A DNA stretch of 64,000 bases from Nostoc sp. LPT (GTDB taxonomy: Bacteria; Cyanobacteriota; Cyanobacteriia; Cyanobacteriales; Nostocaceae), in assembly GCF_017115165.1 (NCBI RefSeq), contig NZ_JABXKF010000175.1, positions 62,001 to 126,000 of the forward strand, written 5' to 3'. Below the pieces are notes generated by a model. The model was not told the origin of the DNA. It did not search any database and was given only the letters and a program-made list of their open reading frames with translations. The position numbers and the translations under genes are program-made. The stretch's first letter is position 1, and every line of letters begins with the position of its first letter. Positions 17,240 through 27,008 of this stretch are shown piece after piece.

Positions 17240-18013
17240 CTACTTATTCCAATCCCAAGGATAGTATGTATGTAATGGCGGTTCCCAGGCATGGTAAGAA
17301 AGATGTGGATTACCTCCTCGCACTAAAGCAAAGTACCCGGTTTCTGTGTATGCTGGGGCGTGCGAAATCAATGGTGGACGCCAAAAGTAACAACCTGGAG
17401 TCATATGACCAGCCTGTGTTGTGAGACTGCCTTGGAGGACAAATTCCTCTTCGGGAATGGGATGATACTCTGCAAAAGGTTCGACAAATTGCGGCAAACA
17501 CCCTAGAAGCCAAGTGCTTCTTCCACCTTCAAGCCCTTTGCGTAAAGTTTTTCTCATTGCTCCTGGGGGAAAGCCAGGGGTGATAGTAGCAGACCAAGGA
17601 ATCAGTTCTGAACTTAATGAAGGTATATATAATTCTCTTTTTGCTTCTGGTACATCATTCAATGATTTCGTAAAGCTGGGATGGCGCTCAGGCATCCACA
17701 AAGCTATAGTATTTTCGTTGACGCTCAATAATTCAATGCAGACACCTTTTGGAATAAAAGCATAAGTGTAGCGTCCGAGGCGAAGTTGGCCAATTCGTAT
17801 TTCTCCACTAAGGACAAACATTTCCACGTCGCAATTAAAATAACCTGAACTACTCTCCCAGTGTTTTGTCCACTCGACTAATTCGGTAGATGCACCAGTT
17901 TCAGTATCAAAACTCAAAATACGTGTCAGTCCACCTTCCAAAAAACCATCTACAAGCCAAGTTTTCTGGATGACATCTGCTGATTGAATAAACTCAATAT
18001 GATTTCTTGCCAT
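17240..18013 (-). CDS. bicupin (ChrR/DUF4437-like) protein
   Basis: A 257-residue protein made of two cupin-like halves, about residues 30-115 and 145-250. The first half has GYFNCDVEMFVLSGEIRIGQLRLGRYTYAFIPKG, the second EEEFVLQGSLTTQAGHMTPGCYFWRPPLISHAP; both follow the cupin strand order with PxG-like turns. Metal ligands are partly visible (E/H in the second half: PEEEFVL and SHAP). Cupins of this sort include dioxygenases, isomerases and small-molecule sensors, so the reaction cannot be named. It starts 30 bp after the alpha/beta hydrolase gene on the same strand, so the two likely act on the same compound. The 3' end abuts the 63-bp repeat array. Confidence 0.7.
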   Translation of the reverse strand: MARNHIEFIQSADVIQKTWLVDGFLEGGLTRILSFDTETGASTELVEWTKHWESSSGYFNCDVEMFVLSGEIRIGQLRLGRYTYAFIPKGVCIELLSVNENTIALWMPERHPSFTKSLNDVPEAKRELYIPSLSSELIPWSATITPGFPPGAMRKTLRKGLEGGRSTWLLGCLPQFVEPFAEYHPIPEEEFVLQGSLTTQAGHMTPGCYFWRPPLISHAPAYTETGYFALVRGGNPHLSYHAWEPPLHTYYPWDWNK

Positions 18014-18043
18014 AATGTTTTTGACAACCTGCTTTCTAAAATT

Positions 18044-18883
18044 TTAAACACCTATATCATCTAGAAAATCTATTACTATCTGCGATATTTCTTCAGGCAT
18101 TTGGTTCATCATGCAGATTGTCCCGCCTTCAATTTCAACCACCTTGCTATGAGGTATTGCTTTGGAAACAAAATATCTATTTTCTACCTTGGCTAAACCG
18201 AGTCTGTCAAAAGTTTTCATATCCTCAGTTCCCCACATAATCAAGGTGGGAGACTTTATCAATTGAAATCTTGTTGGCGCATTCAGACAGTAGTTTTGTA
18301 CAGCCCAAATAGCATATAAAGGATAGCCAAAGCTTTTTAAATCGTCTAAAACCCAACGTTGATTTAATTCTGGAGAGCCTACATATTGGGCGCGGGCTGA
18401 CCATCTTTCCATGAGGTGGGAGCCATCTGCTTTTATTTTGAAACCGTCAGAAAATCTCTTTGATAGGGCTTCTTTTCCTTCTTCATCGAAGCCAAAAGCA
18501 TTACATAATATAAGTTTATCTACTTTTTCAGGATATGCGGCTGCAATTTCTCCTGCCACAAAAGCACCTGTATGGTTTCCCAGGATGCTTGTACTTGAAA
18601 TACCTAATTCCTCCAAAAGAGCAATTACAGTTTTCGCGTAGTCTTCGGTGGAGTAAAGTCTTGGAGGTTTATCAGAATCACCTAATCCTAAAAAGTCCAT
18701 AGCAATGACACGCCTTGTCTGAGCAAAAATAGGCATTAACTCACTAAATTCGTCACTGCTTCTAGGTTGTTGATGTAATAATAGCAGAGGCTTTCCCTCA
18801 CCACCAATACGGTAAAGAATCTGCCCATCTTCAGTGTCTAGGAAAGCTCGCTTGATTGGTTTATTCATAACATCATGATCCAT
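18044..18883 (-). CDS. alpha/beta-fold hydrolase with His at the nucleophile position
   Basis: A 279-residue alpha/beta-hydrolase. The oxyanion region is LLLLHQQPRSSDEF, followed by VIAMDFLGLGDSDKP. The nucleophile elbow, normally G-x-S-x-G, reads LGNHTGAF at about residues 101-108, so the usual Ser/Asp/Cys is replaced by His104. The later acid and His parts are also unusual (MWGTEDMKTFDRLGLAK; end region VVEIEGGTICMMNQMPEEI lacks the expected GxxH). Either it belongs to a non-classical branch with different chemistry, or it has lost hydrolase activity. It is followed 30 bp downstream by the bicupin gene. An internal ATG at 18868 is an alternative start. Confidence 0.8.
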   Translation of the reverse strand: MDHDVMNKPIKRAFLDTEDGQILYRIGGEGKPLLLLHQQPRSSDEFSELMPIFAQTRRVIAMDFLGLGDSDKPPRLYSTEDYAKTVIALLEELGISSTSILGNHTGAFVAGEIAAAYPEKVDKLILCNAFGFDEEGKEALSKRFSDGFKIKADGSHLMERWSARAQYVGSPELNQRWVLDDLKSFGYPLYAIWAVQNYCLNAPTRFQLIKSPTLIMWGTEDMKTFDRLGLAKVENRYFVSKAIPHSKVVEIEGGTICMMNQMPEEISQIVIDFLDDIGV

Positions 18884-18923
18884 TTAGGATTTATGTCAAC
18901 CTTTATTTAACTTATTCAGCAAA

Positions 18924-19223
18924 TTACCTTTTCTGTGCTATGTTCTGTAGCCATTCAATCAGAGGTCTTAAGGTTCCTGGCAATGCGGACTCGCTGACAG
19001 TCACTGTATGCTGCTTACCGTTATCTTCTACTGTTAACTTATACTGAAAGCGATCGCTCTGGGGATTTGGCGAAGTAATTTGTTCTGGTAGCCTAAATAA
19101 ATCAGCAGCTTCCACTAGTCGGGGAAGTGCGCTGGCTTCATTTGGTGGGAGATCGTCTGTATCAACGGTTGTTTTCTTGGTAATCCCAGCAAAGCCGCCC
19201 GTGCGTTCAAACGATATCCGCAT
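18924..19223 (-). CDS. emfourin-like inhibitor of an M4 (protealysin-like) metalloprotease
   Basis: A 99-residue single-domain protein that begins MRISFERTGGFAGITKKTTV, followed by the VDTDDLPPNEA and LVEAADLFRLPEQ segments, FQYKLTVEDNG, and the ending LRPLIEWLQNIAQKR. This is the layout of emfourin, the proteinaceous inhibitor first described next to the protealysin gene of Serratia. Here too it follows an M4 protease gene on the same strand with a 145-bp gap. It has no signal peptide, as expected for an intracellular inhibitor. It probably holds the protease inactive inside the cell. Confidence 0.8.
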   Translation of the reverse strand: MRISFERTGGFAGITKKTTVDTDDLPPNEASALPRLVEAADLFRLPEQITSPNPQSDRFQYKLTVEDNGKQHTVTVSESALPGTLRPLIEWLQNIAQKR

Positions 19224-19368
19224 TTTTTTGCTCTCCGTTGTGCTATTTAGTTAGGATAAATACAGAAACTAGGAGATGAGAGTTTTCACCTCCCAGTTTA
19301 GCAACAACAAACAATACGTCTAAAAAAGTTAGGAGTTAAGAGTTAGAAAAAACTCCTCACTCCCGACT

Positions 19369-20448
19369 CTAAATAACTCCTACCTTTTGCCAAGCGTTCT
19401 GCACAGCTTTTTGCTCATTACTGTCATTACCGTAGAGTTCGCCAGCAACTTGAATGGTGACGTTGGCAGCTTTTTTAAAATCTGCTTTGGCACGCAAGCG
19501 ATCGCGTAAAGCCACATACCATATTTTGCCAGCTTTTTCCCAGGCATACCCACCAATCTCTACAGCCGCTAGATAAAAGGCATGGTTAGGGATTCCTGAG
19601 TTTATATGCACTCCAGCATTATCTTCAACACCAGTATATTTATCTTTTATATGGGCTGGTTGGGGATCTTTTCCCAATACCGGATCATCATAAGCTGTTC
19701 CCGGTACTTTCATTGACCGGAGGGCAACACCTTTGACAGTCGGTACTAAAAGACCTTCACCAATCAGCCAGTTTGCCTCTTGTGCAGTCTGATTTTTGGA
19801 TTTTTGTTTCACCAAGGAACCAAAGACATCAGAAAACGATTCATTTAGTGCTCCTGGTTCGCCATAATACTGTAAACCCGCTTCATACTGAGTTATCCCA
19901 TGAGCTAACTCATGCCCAATCACATCAATTGATTTGGTAAAGCGCTGAAACATTTCTCCGTCGCCATCACCATAAACCATTTGGTCGCCGTTCCAAAAGG
20001 CGTTGTCATATTTAACGCCATAATGCACGGTGGAGTCTAAACGTAGTCCTTTGTCGTCAATGGAATTGCGATCGAATATTTCATGAAATAAGTCATAAGT
20101 AGCACCAGCCGCATCGTAGGCTTCATTTACTGATGCATCACTGCTTGGTGGATCTCCTTCAGCACGCACCAATGTGCCAGGGAGTTGCTGGCCATTTTTG
20201 GCATCATAGATGGTGCGACGCTTCTCACCCGGTGAAGGTGCAAAGGAGATAGTACCTATGACATCTCTGCGTCCGCGAAGCTGTGCTGAAACATTTAATG
20301 TATGAAAAGCCCAACTCCGCTGCTGAGGATTGCCATTCACTACGACATTTTCCAGCATGTGGGGCGGGATAATACAACAAATAGGGCATCTAGAGACAGG
20401 TGGATGCTCATACTTAAACCCGGCTGATTTCTTTTTATTTCGAGCCAT
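19369..20448 (-). CDS. protealysin-like M4 family zinc metalloprotease
   Basis: A 359-residue protease from ATG 20448, chosen because AAGGAGA precedes it; the frame extends 28 codons further without family resemblance. There is no signal peptide. A short N-terminal propeptide carries SRCPICCIIPPHMLE (about residues 19-33), matching the protealysin-type PPYIL motif. Zinc and catalysis: HELAH at 179-183, GALNESFSD with the third zinc ligand Glu at about 203, and DNAGVHINSGIPNHAFYL with the catalytic His. The family matures by removing its propeptide. The neighbouring emfourin-like gene suggests a controlled intracellular or delivered protease. Confidence 0.92.
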   Translation of the reverse strand: MARNKKKSAGFKYEHPPVSRCPICCIIPPHMLENVVVNGNPQQRSWAFHTLNVSAQLRGRRDVIGTISFAPSPGEKRRTIYDAKNGQQLPGTLVRAEGDPPSSDASVNEAYDAAGATYDLFHEIFDRNSIDDKGLRLDSTVHYGVKYDNAFWNGDQMVYGDGDGEMFQRFTKSIDVIGHELAHGITQYEAGLQYYGEPGALNESFSDVFGSLVKQKSKNQTAQEANWLIGEGLLVPTVKGVALRSMKVPGTAYDDPVLGKDPQPAHIKDKYTGVEDNAGVHINSGIPNHAFYLAAVEIGGYAWEKAGKIWYVALRDRLRAKADFKKAANVTIQVAGELYGNDSNEQKAVQNAWQKVGVI

Positions 20449-21016
20449 CCAAGATATTCTCCTTTTGAAACTAAGTGATGGCAAACAGTAGCTTGAACTC
20501 CACTGGAGAAAGAAGCAGAAAAACGAATCCAAATCGCGTGTCCCTGGTTTTTTCTGAAGGAAATTTTCTACTCTGTATTTTCGGATAGGTCTTTAGAGGA
20601 TTGATGGTACCCTCATGGGTACTTATGATGTGGAAATATTGTATAAAAACACAAAGCCAGCTTAATTAGTGCAAGTTTCAACTAAAACTCTTGTGTGAGT
20701 TAGCAACACCTCCTTTACAGACCTAATGCGTTTATAGCAGTCCTAAATCATTTATGAAATATTTTTCTGTTGGCTGTCATTAGTCATTAGTCATTAATCA
20801 TTTGTCCTTTGTAATCACAAATGACTCTTGACAAATGACCAAGGACGACCATCAAAAAAATTTTCACAATCTCATTTAGGATTGCTATATATATTAGTTC
20901 TTATCAATAGAAATAATATTATTTATTGCTGTTTTGTTACTATCAAGTTGTTAATGCTATAAATGCCTATTGGAGACAGGCGAATCTCAAGTCTAGGCAT
21001 CCAAAACCGAGAATTT
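20449..21016. other. gene-free spacer with simple repeats
   Basis: I see no gene here. Around 20777-20850 there is a cluster of ATTAGTCATTAGTCATT repeats and the complementary AAATGAC motifs, a dispersed Nostoc-type short repeat also present near 7650, 8342 and 33910. The promoter of the M4 protease gene should lie near 20450-20560 but cannot be defined. Confidence 0.45.
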
Positions 21017-21751
21017 TCACAAACAGCCACCAAACACCGCCAGACCATAATATTTCCAAGGTACTGCAACTGTTTTAAATCCAGCTTTGCTCAACATTTG
21101 TAAATGAGTCTCTAAGCTAGCTAACTGGCCTTGACTAGAGTAACCTTGAATAGTGCTGGTGGCACGTTTAGCGCGGATATCTGTCAAATTAATTCCCTGT
21201 TCAACTGCCCATTCCTCTCGTGCCGCCTTGTAAACTTCTGCTAAGGCTGGCGATTCTGGTAAGGTAGGGTCTGCATTCCAAAAACAGCCGTCTTGAGTGA
21301 GGCTAGCAGCAATTCGCTCAAATAACTTTAACTTCATCTCATCTTGGAGATGGTGAATTGCCAAAGATGAGACACAAGCATCAAATTCGTTACCAATATC
21401 CAAGTTCTCTGGATTATTTGCCCAGTCGCCAAAGTCTGCTTTTATGCCAGTCCAGCGTTGTTGATATCCAACTGCTGTAATTTTATCTTGGGCAAATTGC
21501 AACATTCGAGGTGAGTAATCTAGAGCAATTATTTGGGCATCTGCATAGCGGTTGAGTATTTTAAGACTAAGTTCGCCTGTGCCACAGCCTAATTCTAAAA
21601 TACGCTGACTTGTGGAAGGTAAACAACGGGCAATTATCTCCAACATCTCATCGTATCGCGGTAAGAGTTGGCGAATACCAGTGTCAAAATCCGCAGTGTT
21701 GGCGAATACCTCTCCGGGAAATAATTGTTGCATGGTGATTGGAACAAACAA
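21017..21751 (-). CDS. class I SAM-dependent methyltransferase
   Basis: A 244-residue methyltransferase with the usual Rossmann motifs: ILELGCGTGELSLKILNRY (SAM-binding motif I, about residues 69-87), IIALDYSPRMLQFAQDK, and FDACVSSLAIHHLQDEMKLKLFERIAASL. The C-terminal part (PWKYYGLAVFGGCL) looks like a substrate cap. The methyl acceptor cannot be inferred. An in-frame ATG at 21733 is an alternative start; neither start has a strong ribosome-binding site. It stands alone. Confidence 0.85.
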   Translation of the reverse strand: MFVPITMQQLFPGEVFANTADFDTGIRQLLPRYDEMLEIIARCLPSTSQRILELGCGTGELSLKILNRYADAQIIALDYSPRMLQFAQDKITAVGYQQRWTGIKADFGDWANNPENLDIGNEFDACVSSLAIHHLQDEMKLKLFERIAASLTQDGCFWNADPTLPESPALAEVYKAAREEWAVEQGINLTDIRAKRATSTIQGYSSQGQLASLETHLQMLSKAGFKTVAVPWKYYGLAVFGGCL

Positions 21752-21982
21752 ACATACTAATCAATATTAATCATCCATCATTACCGAGGTATATGGTGCA
21801 AGGTTGGGAGGAACTTTTAGTATTAAAATATATGGACTAAAATATACTTTTTCAAAAACAACGTACAATATTATTGAGAGGCTTGCTAAATTCGTCATAG
21901 TGAGGATAATTTTGTAGAATTGGGGTTTGAATGGCATGAAAAATCAGTTGCCGCCAAGCCACAAAAGCAGAACGGAAAGTTT

Positions 21983-22288
21983 ATGAACAAAGTTAATTCT
22001 GAGCAGCCTGATATCACCGATAACGATATGCTTCCAGAGTACGATTTCACTGATGGTGTTCGTGGAAAGCATTACCAAGCTTATCGGTGTGGACATACTG
22101 TTACCATTCATCAAGCTGATGAGACAACTGTTGTACAGCACTTTACCCTTGAAGATGGGGCAGTAATGCTTGATCCCGATGTACAGGAATATTTTCCTAA
22201 TGCAGAAGCTGTCAATCAGGCTTTACGCACATTGATTAGTCTGTTCCCGAAAAATAACGAATCGATTACAACTCAATCTGTTGAATAA
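21983..22288 (+). CDS. conserved small protein, antitoxin-like
   Basis: A protein of 101 residues from ATG 21983; an upstream ATG at 21920 adds 21 residues with no family character. The core YDFTDGVRGKHYQAYRCGHTVTIHQ... DPDVQEYFPNAEAVNQALRTLISL is a pattern I associate with small bacterial proteins often found as the first gene of toxin-antitoxin-like pairs, but no toxin gene follows here. Its end overlaps the 3' end of the converging type IIG pseudogene by 23 bp. The assignment is tentative. Confidence 0.55.
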   Translation: MNKVNSEQPDITDNDMLPEYDFTDGVRGKHYQAYRCGHTVTIHQADETTVVQHFTLEDGAVMLDPDVQEYFPNAEAVNQALRTLISLFPKNNESITTQSVE

Positions 22289-25243
22289 TCTGCATTGTTT
22301 CCACACTGACGGTGCAGACTCTTTGTAGTAAATCAATCACTTGTTCTTTGTAATCTGCAAAGCGATATGTATTGAATTTTTCAGCAATTGTAGGGTCTTT
22401 AGGTTTCTTTTCTTTGTATTGATCTAAAATCCACAATAGCGCACAACGGTTGCCAAGATGATATTCCCAAGCAATTTTGGGGACACCTTCTAAAGTTGTG
22501 ACATCATCTAAAGTAATGGTTCCATTGGCTGTATCGGCTTTGAGTTTTGCTTTTGGTGTCCTATTTTTAGTGAAAGGTAAATCAATTCGTTTTAAAGGAT
22601 AGGGTTCGACAGTTTCATAATTGATGTGCAAATCCATCAACTGTTTACCCCAGTTAACCCATTGCTGAAAGTGATCATAGAAGGGTATACGGGGAAATTC
22701 TCGTTTTAGATTAAGTTCGTATTTAGTGCGATAGGCGGGATTGTGCAAGACGGCGTAGGTGTAGTGAAAGATATCTAATTTGGTAATTGTCGAGTCTTTG
22801 TAATGGGTTTGGAATTGGGTTAATCCCCAGTCGGTGATATTGTCGATGCGGTTGCCGTCTTTCTCGTAGCGGTAGAGGGGAAGACATTGAGAACCACCAT
22901 TAGTTAAGACATCGGGTATATATTTAATACCAATACAAAAATCAGCCGCATCAACACCTGATTTTATCCAAATAGCTTTATTCTCAATATTAGTATTTGG
23001 AAAAATTTGAGGGAGTTGATAAGTCCTTCCATTAAAATGTTTATCCAAATAAAGATATTTTTTAATAAATGGTCTATATATACTTGTAATTATTACTCCT
23101 TCATCAAACTTTTTGCTGATACCTCGCTTGAGGTAATTGTTCAACTCACTATCCCACTTGATATCAAACCCCAATTCTTCAGAGGTTCTCCGTTTACGTT
23201 CATACACATCTACAAAGAACTTCATCCGGTTCTCTAATTCTGATTTTGATAAGTCATACACCCATTCGTCACGTTGAGTTTTAATGCCTGAAGAAAATAA
23301 TTTAAATATTGCATGCTCTCCTTGACCAGATTTGACATCTTTACTGATAACAGGAATAAGACAATCAAAGTCATTATCCGATAAATTAATCCAGTTACTT
23401 TTCTCATCTGGATTAATGTGTTCAAACGAAATTTTGTCAAATGGTGTTTTAGCTAAAAAATTCAGCTTCGCTTCGGCTGAATCTTCTGCAACTTTTGTAT
23501 AAAAAATTCTACAAGGAACTTTGGTTTTTTCTGGCTTCTTTATCATCAAGCTGATAGCTGTACCAACTTTTACTCCAAAAACACTGCCAGATTTATCTCC
23601 TGCGCGGATATTTCCACCCAAATCGATAATATAAATTTCGCTAAATTCATCTGAAACAACTTTTCTAAATCCGTCAAATGTCTTACTATCAATAAATGAA
23701 GAATTAGTAATTAAAGCCACTATACCATTTTGACTAAGGCGGTCTGATGCCCATCGCATAAATCGCACATACATGTCATAAAGCACAATTTGATTTTGTG
23801 CTGTCCCACGCTTAATGTATGTTCCCTTAATGTGTTTATCTACTTCTGGATAGGCACGATTTGCATTATTATCATTAAAGTTTTCTTGTTTTGCATTATA
23901 AGGTGGATTTCCCATAATCACGGAGACATCAGTTTCATTTTGCTGCTTTATTCTTTCGGTATTCTCAACACTTGTAGCAAACAAATCTAATTGCTTTCCT
24001 TCAAAAGATGTATGCTCAAGAGTATCAACAAAACAGAGATTTTTAAACTCTTGATATTCACCCATTTTTTGCTTATAGGTGTATTCAATATTCAAGTTAG
24101 CGATATAATAAGGTAAAATTGCCACCTCATTACAACGAATCTCATGCTTATATTTATATTCGAGACTATTTTTAGGCAAATAATTAATTAATTCAGTAAT
24201 AAACGTCCCAGTTCCTGTAGCCGGATCTAAAATTTCGACATCTTTATCAGCTAGCAGCTTACCAAAATTTTTATAAACTAAATAATCACACTTTCAATCA
24301 TGAAGCGTACAATTTCATTCGGCGTATAGACAATACCTAGCCTGTCAGCCGCTTTCGGATTATATGCTTTATAGAAATTCTCATAAAGCACTTTTAAAAA
24401 CTTCTGCTTTTCATGATGATTATAAATATTCGCAGCAGTTCTTCTAATGACTCCATAGTAACGCTCAATAGTACCAAGAGTATTTTTTTTAGTACTACCT
24501 GTAAAAAAGGTATCGATGATAGTTTTTAATTCACGAGCAATATTATTTTCTCGATGAAACTGAGATTCATTGAAGATGCTGATAAAGATATCTTCAGTTA
24601 AAATATGCTGAATCATCATTTCTCTAACATCCAGCAAAGTAACTTCAGGATTAATTGATTCTTTGCAAATACCCCAAAATTTAGCCCTTGCTATTTTAAA
24701 AGCTGCGTTTGTTTCGATTTGACTATCAATTAAGTCACGCAAAGCATTTAAAACAGTCGGTAAGTCTTGCTTAAAAGTTTCAATAGCCTCTCTAAAATCT
24801 TTAACTTCCGGGCGAACATAGTTGATAAAATATGTAATTATTCCATCCAGCGCGTCAGCATCTTTCATCGGGACGCGCATAGTTTCTTGTCCACTCTGAA
24901 TTAAAACTGCTGTTTGTGAGTCTTCAAACAAAATGTTACTATCTGGGTAGCCTTTTATTAGCTTTTTCGCAATTTATTGGTCTAAATTGTCAAATGAATC
25001 CTTGCTTTCCCAGTAACCCCAATCCAAACGCAAAGCATCTTTGACAGTGCCATCTGGATAAACAAGTTTGCCGCTAGGTGTTTTATAATCTAGTTCGGGA
25101 ATAAGTCTAAATTCTCTAGGTTTGCAATATTCATTAACTAAGTTTTGAAATGCAACCCGAATCGATGTTTCTTTACGTGATCCGCCATACTGGATAATTC
25201 TTTCTACTTCTGTGTGATATTGACTAACCAGAAGCTTGGACAT
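22266..25243 (-). pseudogene. type IIG-like restriction endonuclease-N6 adenine methyltransferase, broken by one stop and one frameshift
   Basis: Three pieces join into one protein of about 992 residues. An N-terminal PD-(D/E)xK nuclease (25243-24974) has YPDGTVKDALRLDW and WESKD. It ends at an in-frame TAA (24971-24973) where IAKKLIKGYPDSNILFED continues in the same frame, as if GAA or CAA had changed to TAA. A helical middle follows, ending YTPNEIVRFMIES. One base is missing near 24285-24290, after which the other frame gives DYLVYKNFGKLLADKDVEI and LDPATGTGTF (motif I), then MGNPPYNAK (motif IV) and a long target-recognition region. The span of 2978 bases fits one missing base exactly. Enzymes of this sort cut and methylate DNA alone. 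No further lesion is seen. Confidence 0.85.
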
Positions 25244-25675
25244 ACTTTATCAAATTTTTATAATTTTATAATCTGCCCAATTTAGCTGCTATATCACTTA
25301 GCCACCTCAGAATATATAACGAAGAAAAATCAGGCGTTGTTTTGGGATGTCCGTAAAAACTAAGAGACGTGATTAATCGCGTCTCTGCAAAAGATATCTA
25401 TATAAATACATTGACAATTTTAATAGTGTTGAGTTGTGCCTACTATGTCTGTAACTACAATCTACTTGGTTAAGCAATCGCTCTTACCTCTATGATGAAA
25501 TAAGCTAATTTGCATTTAAATTGCAATAAACTGACTAAGCTAAACTGATTAGTTCAGTAATCAGCCGTCTTTTCACTAACTTCCATCTTCCGTCACTTGC
25601 AAACTTGACATTAAATGCACTAAGCTAGCTCTAGCGCAAGGGGCTTCGCGCTGACTGTCTTTGGTTGGGCAAAAA
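25244..25675. other. gene-free spacer with a near-perfect 24-bp palindrome
   Basis: Between the type IIG pseudogene and the histidine kinase there is no gene. At 25363-25386 lies AGAGACGTGATTAATCGCGT and following bases, which pairs with its own complement at all but one symmetric position. It resembles the inner part of the MITE at 16656. At about 25635-25655 is another dispersed repeat (GCGCAAGGGGCTTCGCGC). Confidence 0.5.
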
Positions 25676-26917
25676 ATGGATTTTAGTCAGACTCTAATTG
25701 CCAAAAGTGATGCCATTCTCGATCAATGGGTAGAAGCGGTTTACCAGGATCAACAAATTGAAGCTACTAATGAACTTACTTTTAATGCTGTACGGGATAG
25801 CTTACCCCGCGTTTTGAAAGCATTAGCAACAGTACTTTCTGAATCTGAAACGAGTGATTTGCAGACAGTAGTAGATGCAAGTTTAGAACACGGCACACTT
25901 CGCGCCCAACAGGGATTTGAACCAGAGGAAATTGCGCGAGAGTATCGTTTACTCCGGTTTGTGATTTTTTCGTTTTTAGAAGAAGATTTATTACAGGGAT
26001 CTGCACAAGAGGTGCTAAGGGCTGTTCGCCTGATTGATACAGTAATTGATGAAGCGATCGCCCGTTGCTTTAACAGTTATACTCAAGGACGATTACAAGA
26101 GCTTAAACAACTCCAAAGTCAGTTGCGGTTGACTAACCAAGAGCTAACTCGTTTGGTTCGCGCTAATAAAGATAGTCTCTCTCATTTGGCTCATGAACTG
26201 AAAACGCCCCTGACTTCAATCATCGGTTATGCAGACTTATTTCTGCGCCAGCAGCGTCAACAATCAGAACTCAAAGACACCTATACAAATCTTGAAAGTA
26301 TCGAGCGAGTTCTCAAGAGTGGTAGACTTCTTGTGCGGTTAATTAACGATACTCTGGAAATTTCGCGCTATGATGCCGGACAGATGAAATTGCAGCCGAC
26401 TTTAACCGATGTGCGTAGTTTAATCAACTTTGTTTTAGAGATAATTGAGCCACTAGCGCGTGCGAAAGAATTATCCTTGATTGTTGAATGCGATGGCTTC
26501 TCTACGAGAGGCTTCGCCAACGCCAACGCCAAAGGCGAACGCGCCCCAAGTAAAGTTATCACAGATCCTCTTCGGCTTCAGCAAATTCTGATAAATCTGC
26601 TGAGTAACGCAATTCGCTACACAGAATCTGGTTCAATTTATTTACAGTGCTGGACGATATCTCAACAGCAGTGGGCTATCTCCGTTATTGATAGTGGTAT
26701 TGGTATTTCTCCAAATGCTCAAGCACAAATTTTCAATCCCTATTTTCGGGAAGTAACTTCTCCAAAAGTGCAAAGTTCTGATGGTACAGGATTAGGTTTA
26801 GCAATAGTTTCTCGATTGGTTCAGTTAATGGATGGTGAAATTAAAGTAGATTCACAGCTAGGAAAAGGGTCTACATTTACAGTAATTTTGCCATTAGAAG
26901 CAATCGCTCAGGTATGA
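25676..26917 (+). CDS. sensor histidine kinase with RsbR-type N-terminal domain
   Basis: A 413-residue soluble kinase from ATG 25676; a TTG five codons earlier is less likely. The N-terminal ~130 residues (ILDQWVEAVY... QGFEPEEIAREYRLLRFVIFSFL) resemble RsbRD/globin-like sensor domains. A short coiled coil leads to the phosphorylation site SHLAHELKTPLTSIIGYADLF (His about 173). The ATPase domain shows LINLLSNAIRYTE (N box), DSGIGIS (G1) and GTGLGLAIV (G2). Between the two, about 17 extra residues (GFSTRGFANANAKGERA) are encoded by a dispersed Nostoc repeat inserted in frame at about 26492-26543. No response regulator gene is adjacent, so the partner is unknown. Confidence 0.88.
   Translation: MDFSQTLIAKSDAILDQWVEAVYQDQQIEATNELTFNAVRDSLPRVLKALATVLSESETSDLQTVVDASLEHGTLRAQQGFEPEEIAREYRLLRFVIFSFLEEDLLQGSAQEVLRAVRLIDTVIDEAIARCFNSYTQGRLQELKQLQSQLRLTNQELTRLVRANKDSLSHLAHELKTPLTSIIGYADLFLRQQRQQSELKDTYTNLESIERVLKSGRLLVRLINDTLEISRYDAGQMKLQPTLTDVRSLINFVLEIIEPLARAKELSLIVECDGFSTRGFANANAKGERAPSKVITDPLRLQQILINLLSNAIRYTESGSIYLQCWTISQQQWAISVIDSGIGISPNAQAQIFNPYFREVTSPKVQSSDGTGLGLAIVSRLVQLMDGEIKVDSQLGKGSTFTVILPLEAIAQV
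26492..26543. repeat. dispersed palindromic repeat inserted in frame in the kinase gene
   Basis: The stretch beginning GGCTTCTCTACGAGAGGCTT and continuing with CGCCAACGCCAACGCC has the same building blocks as the spacer repeats at 16515 and 63138. It adds about 17 codons without a stop between the HisKA and ATPase domains, where a linker can tolerate extra length. Confidence 0.65.
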
Positions 26918-27008
26918 CTGTCGCTTTCCTAAAATTCAAAACTTGAGAGTAAAATCGCAACTTAAACTGGTGCGTTAACGCAGTGTAACGCACCTACAAT
27001 TGGCACAT

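Noticed and set aside
16787..17292. Cys-rich (plus) and Arg/Gln-rich (minus) ORFs over the 63-bp repeat
   Set aside because: Open frames follow from a repeat length divisible by three without stops; no start signal or family content was seen, so I list only the repeat.
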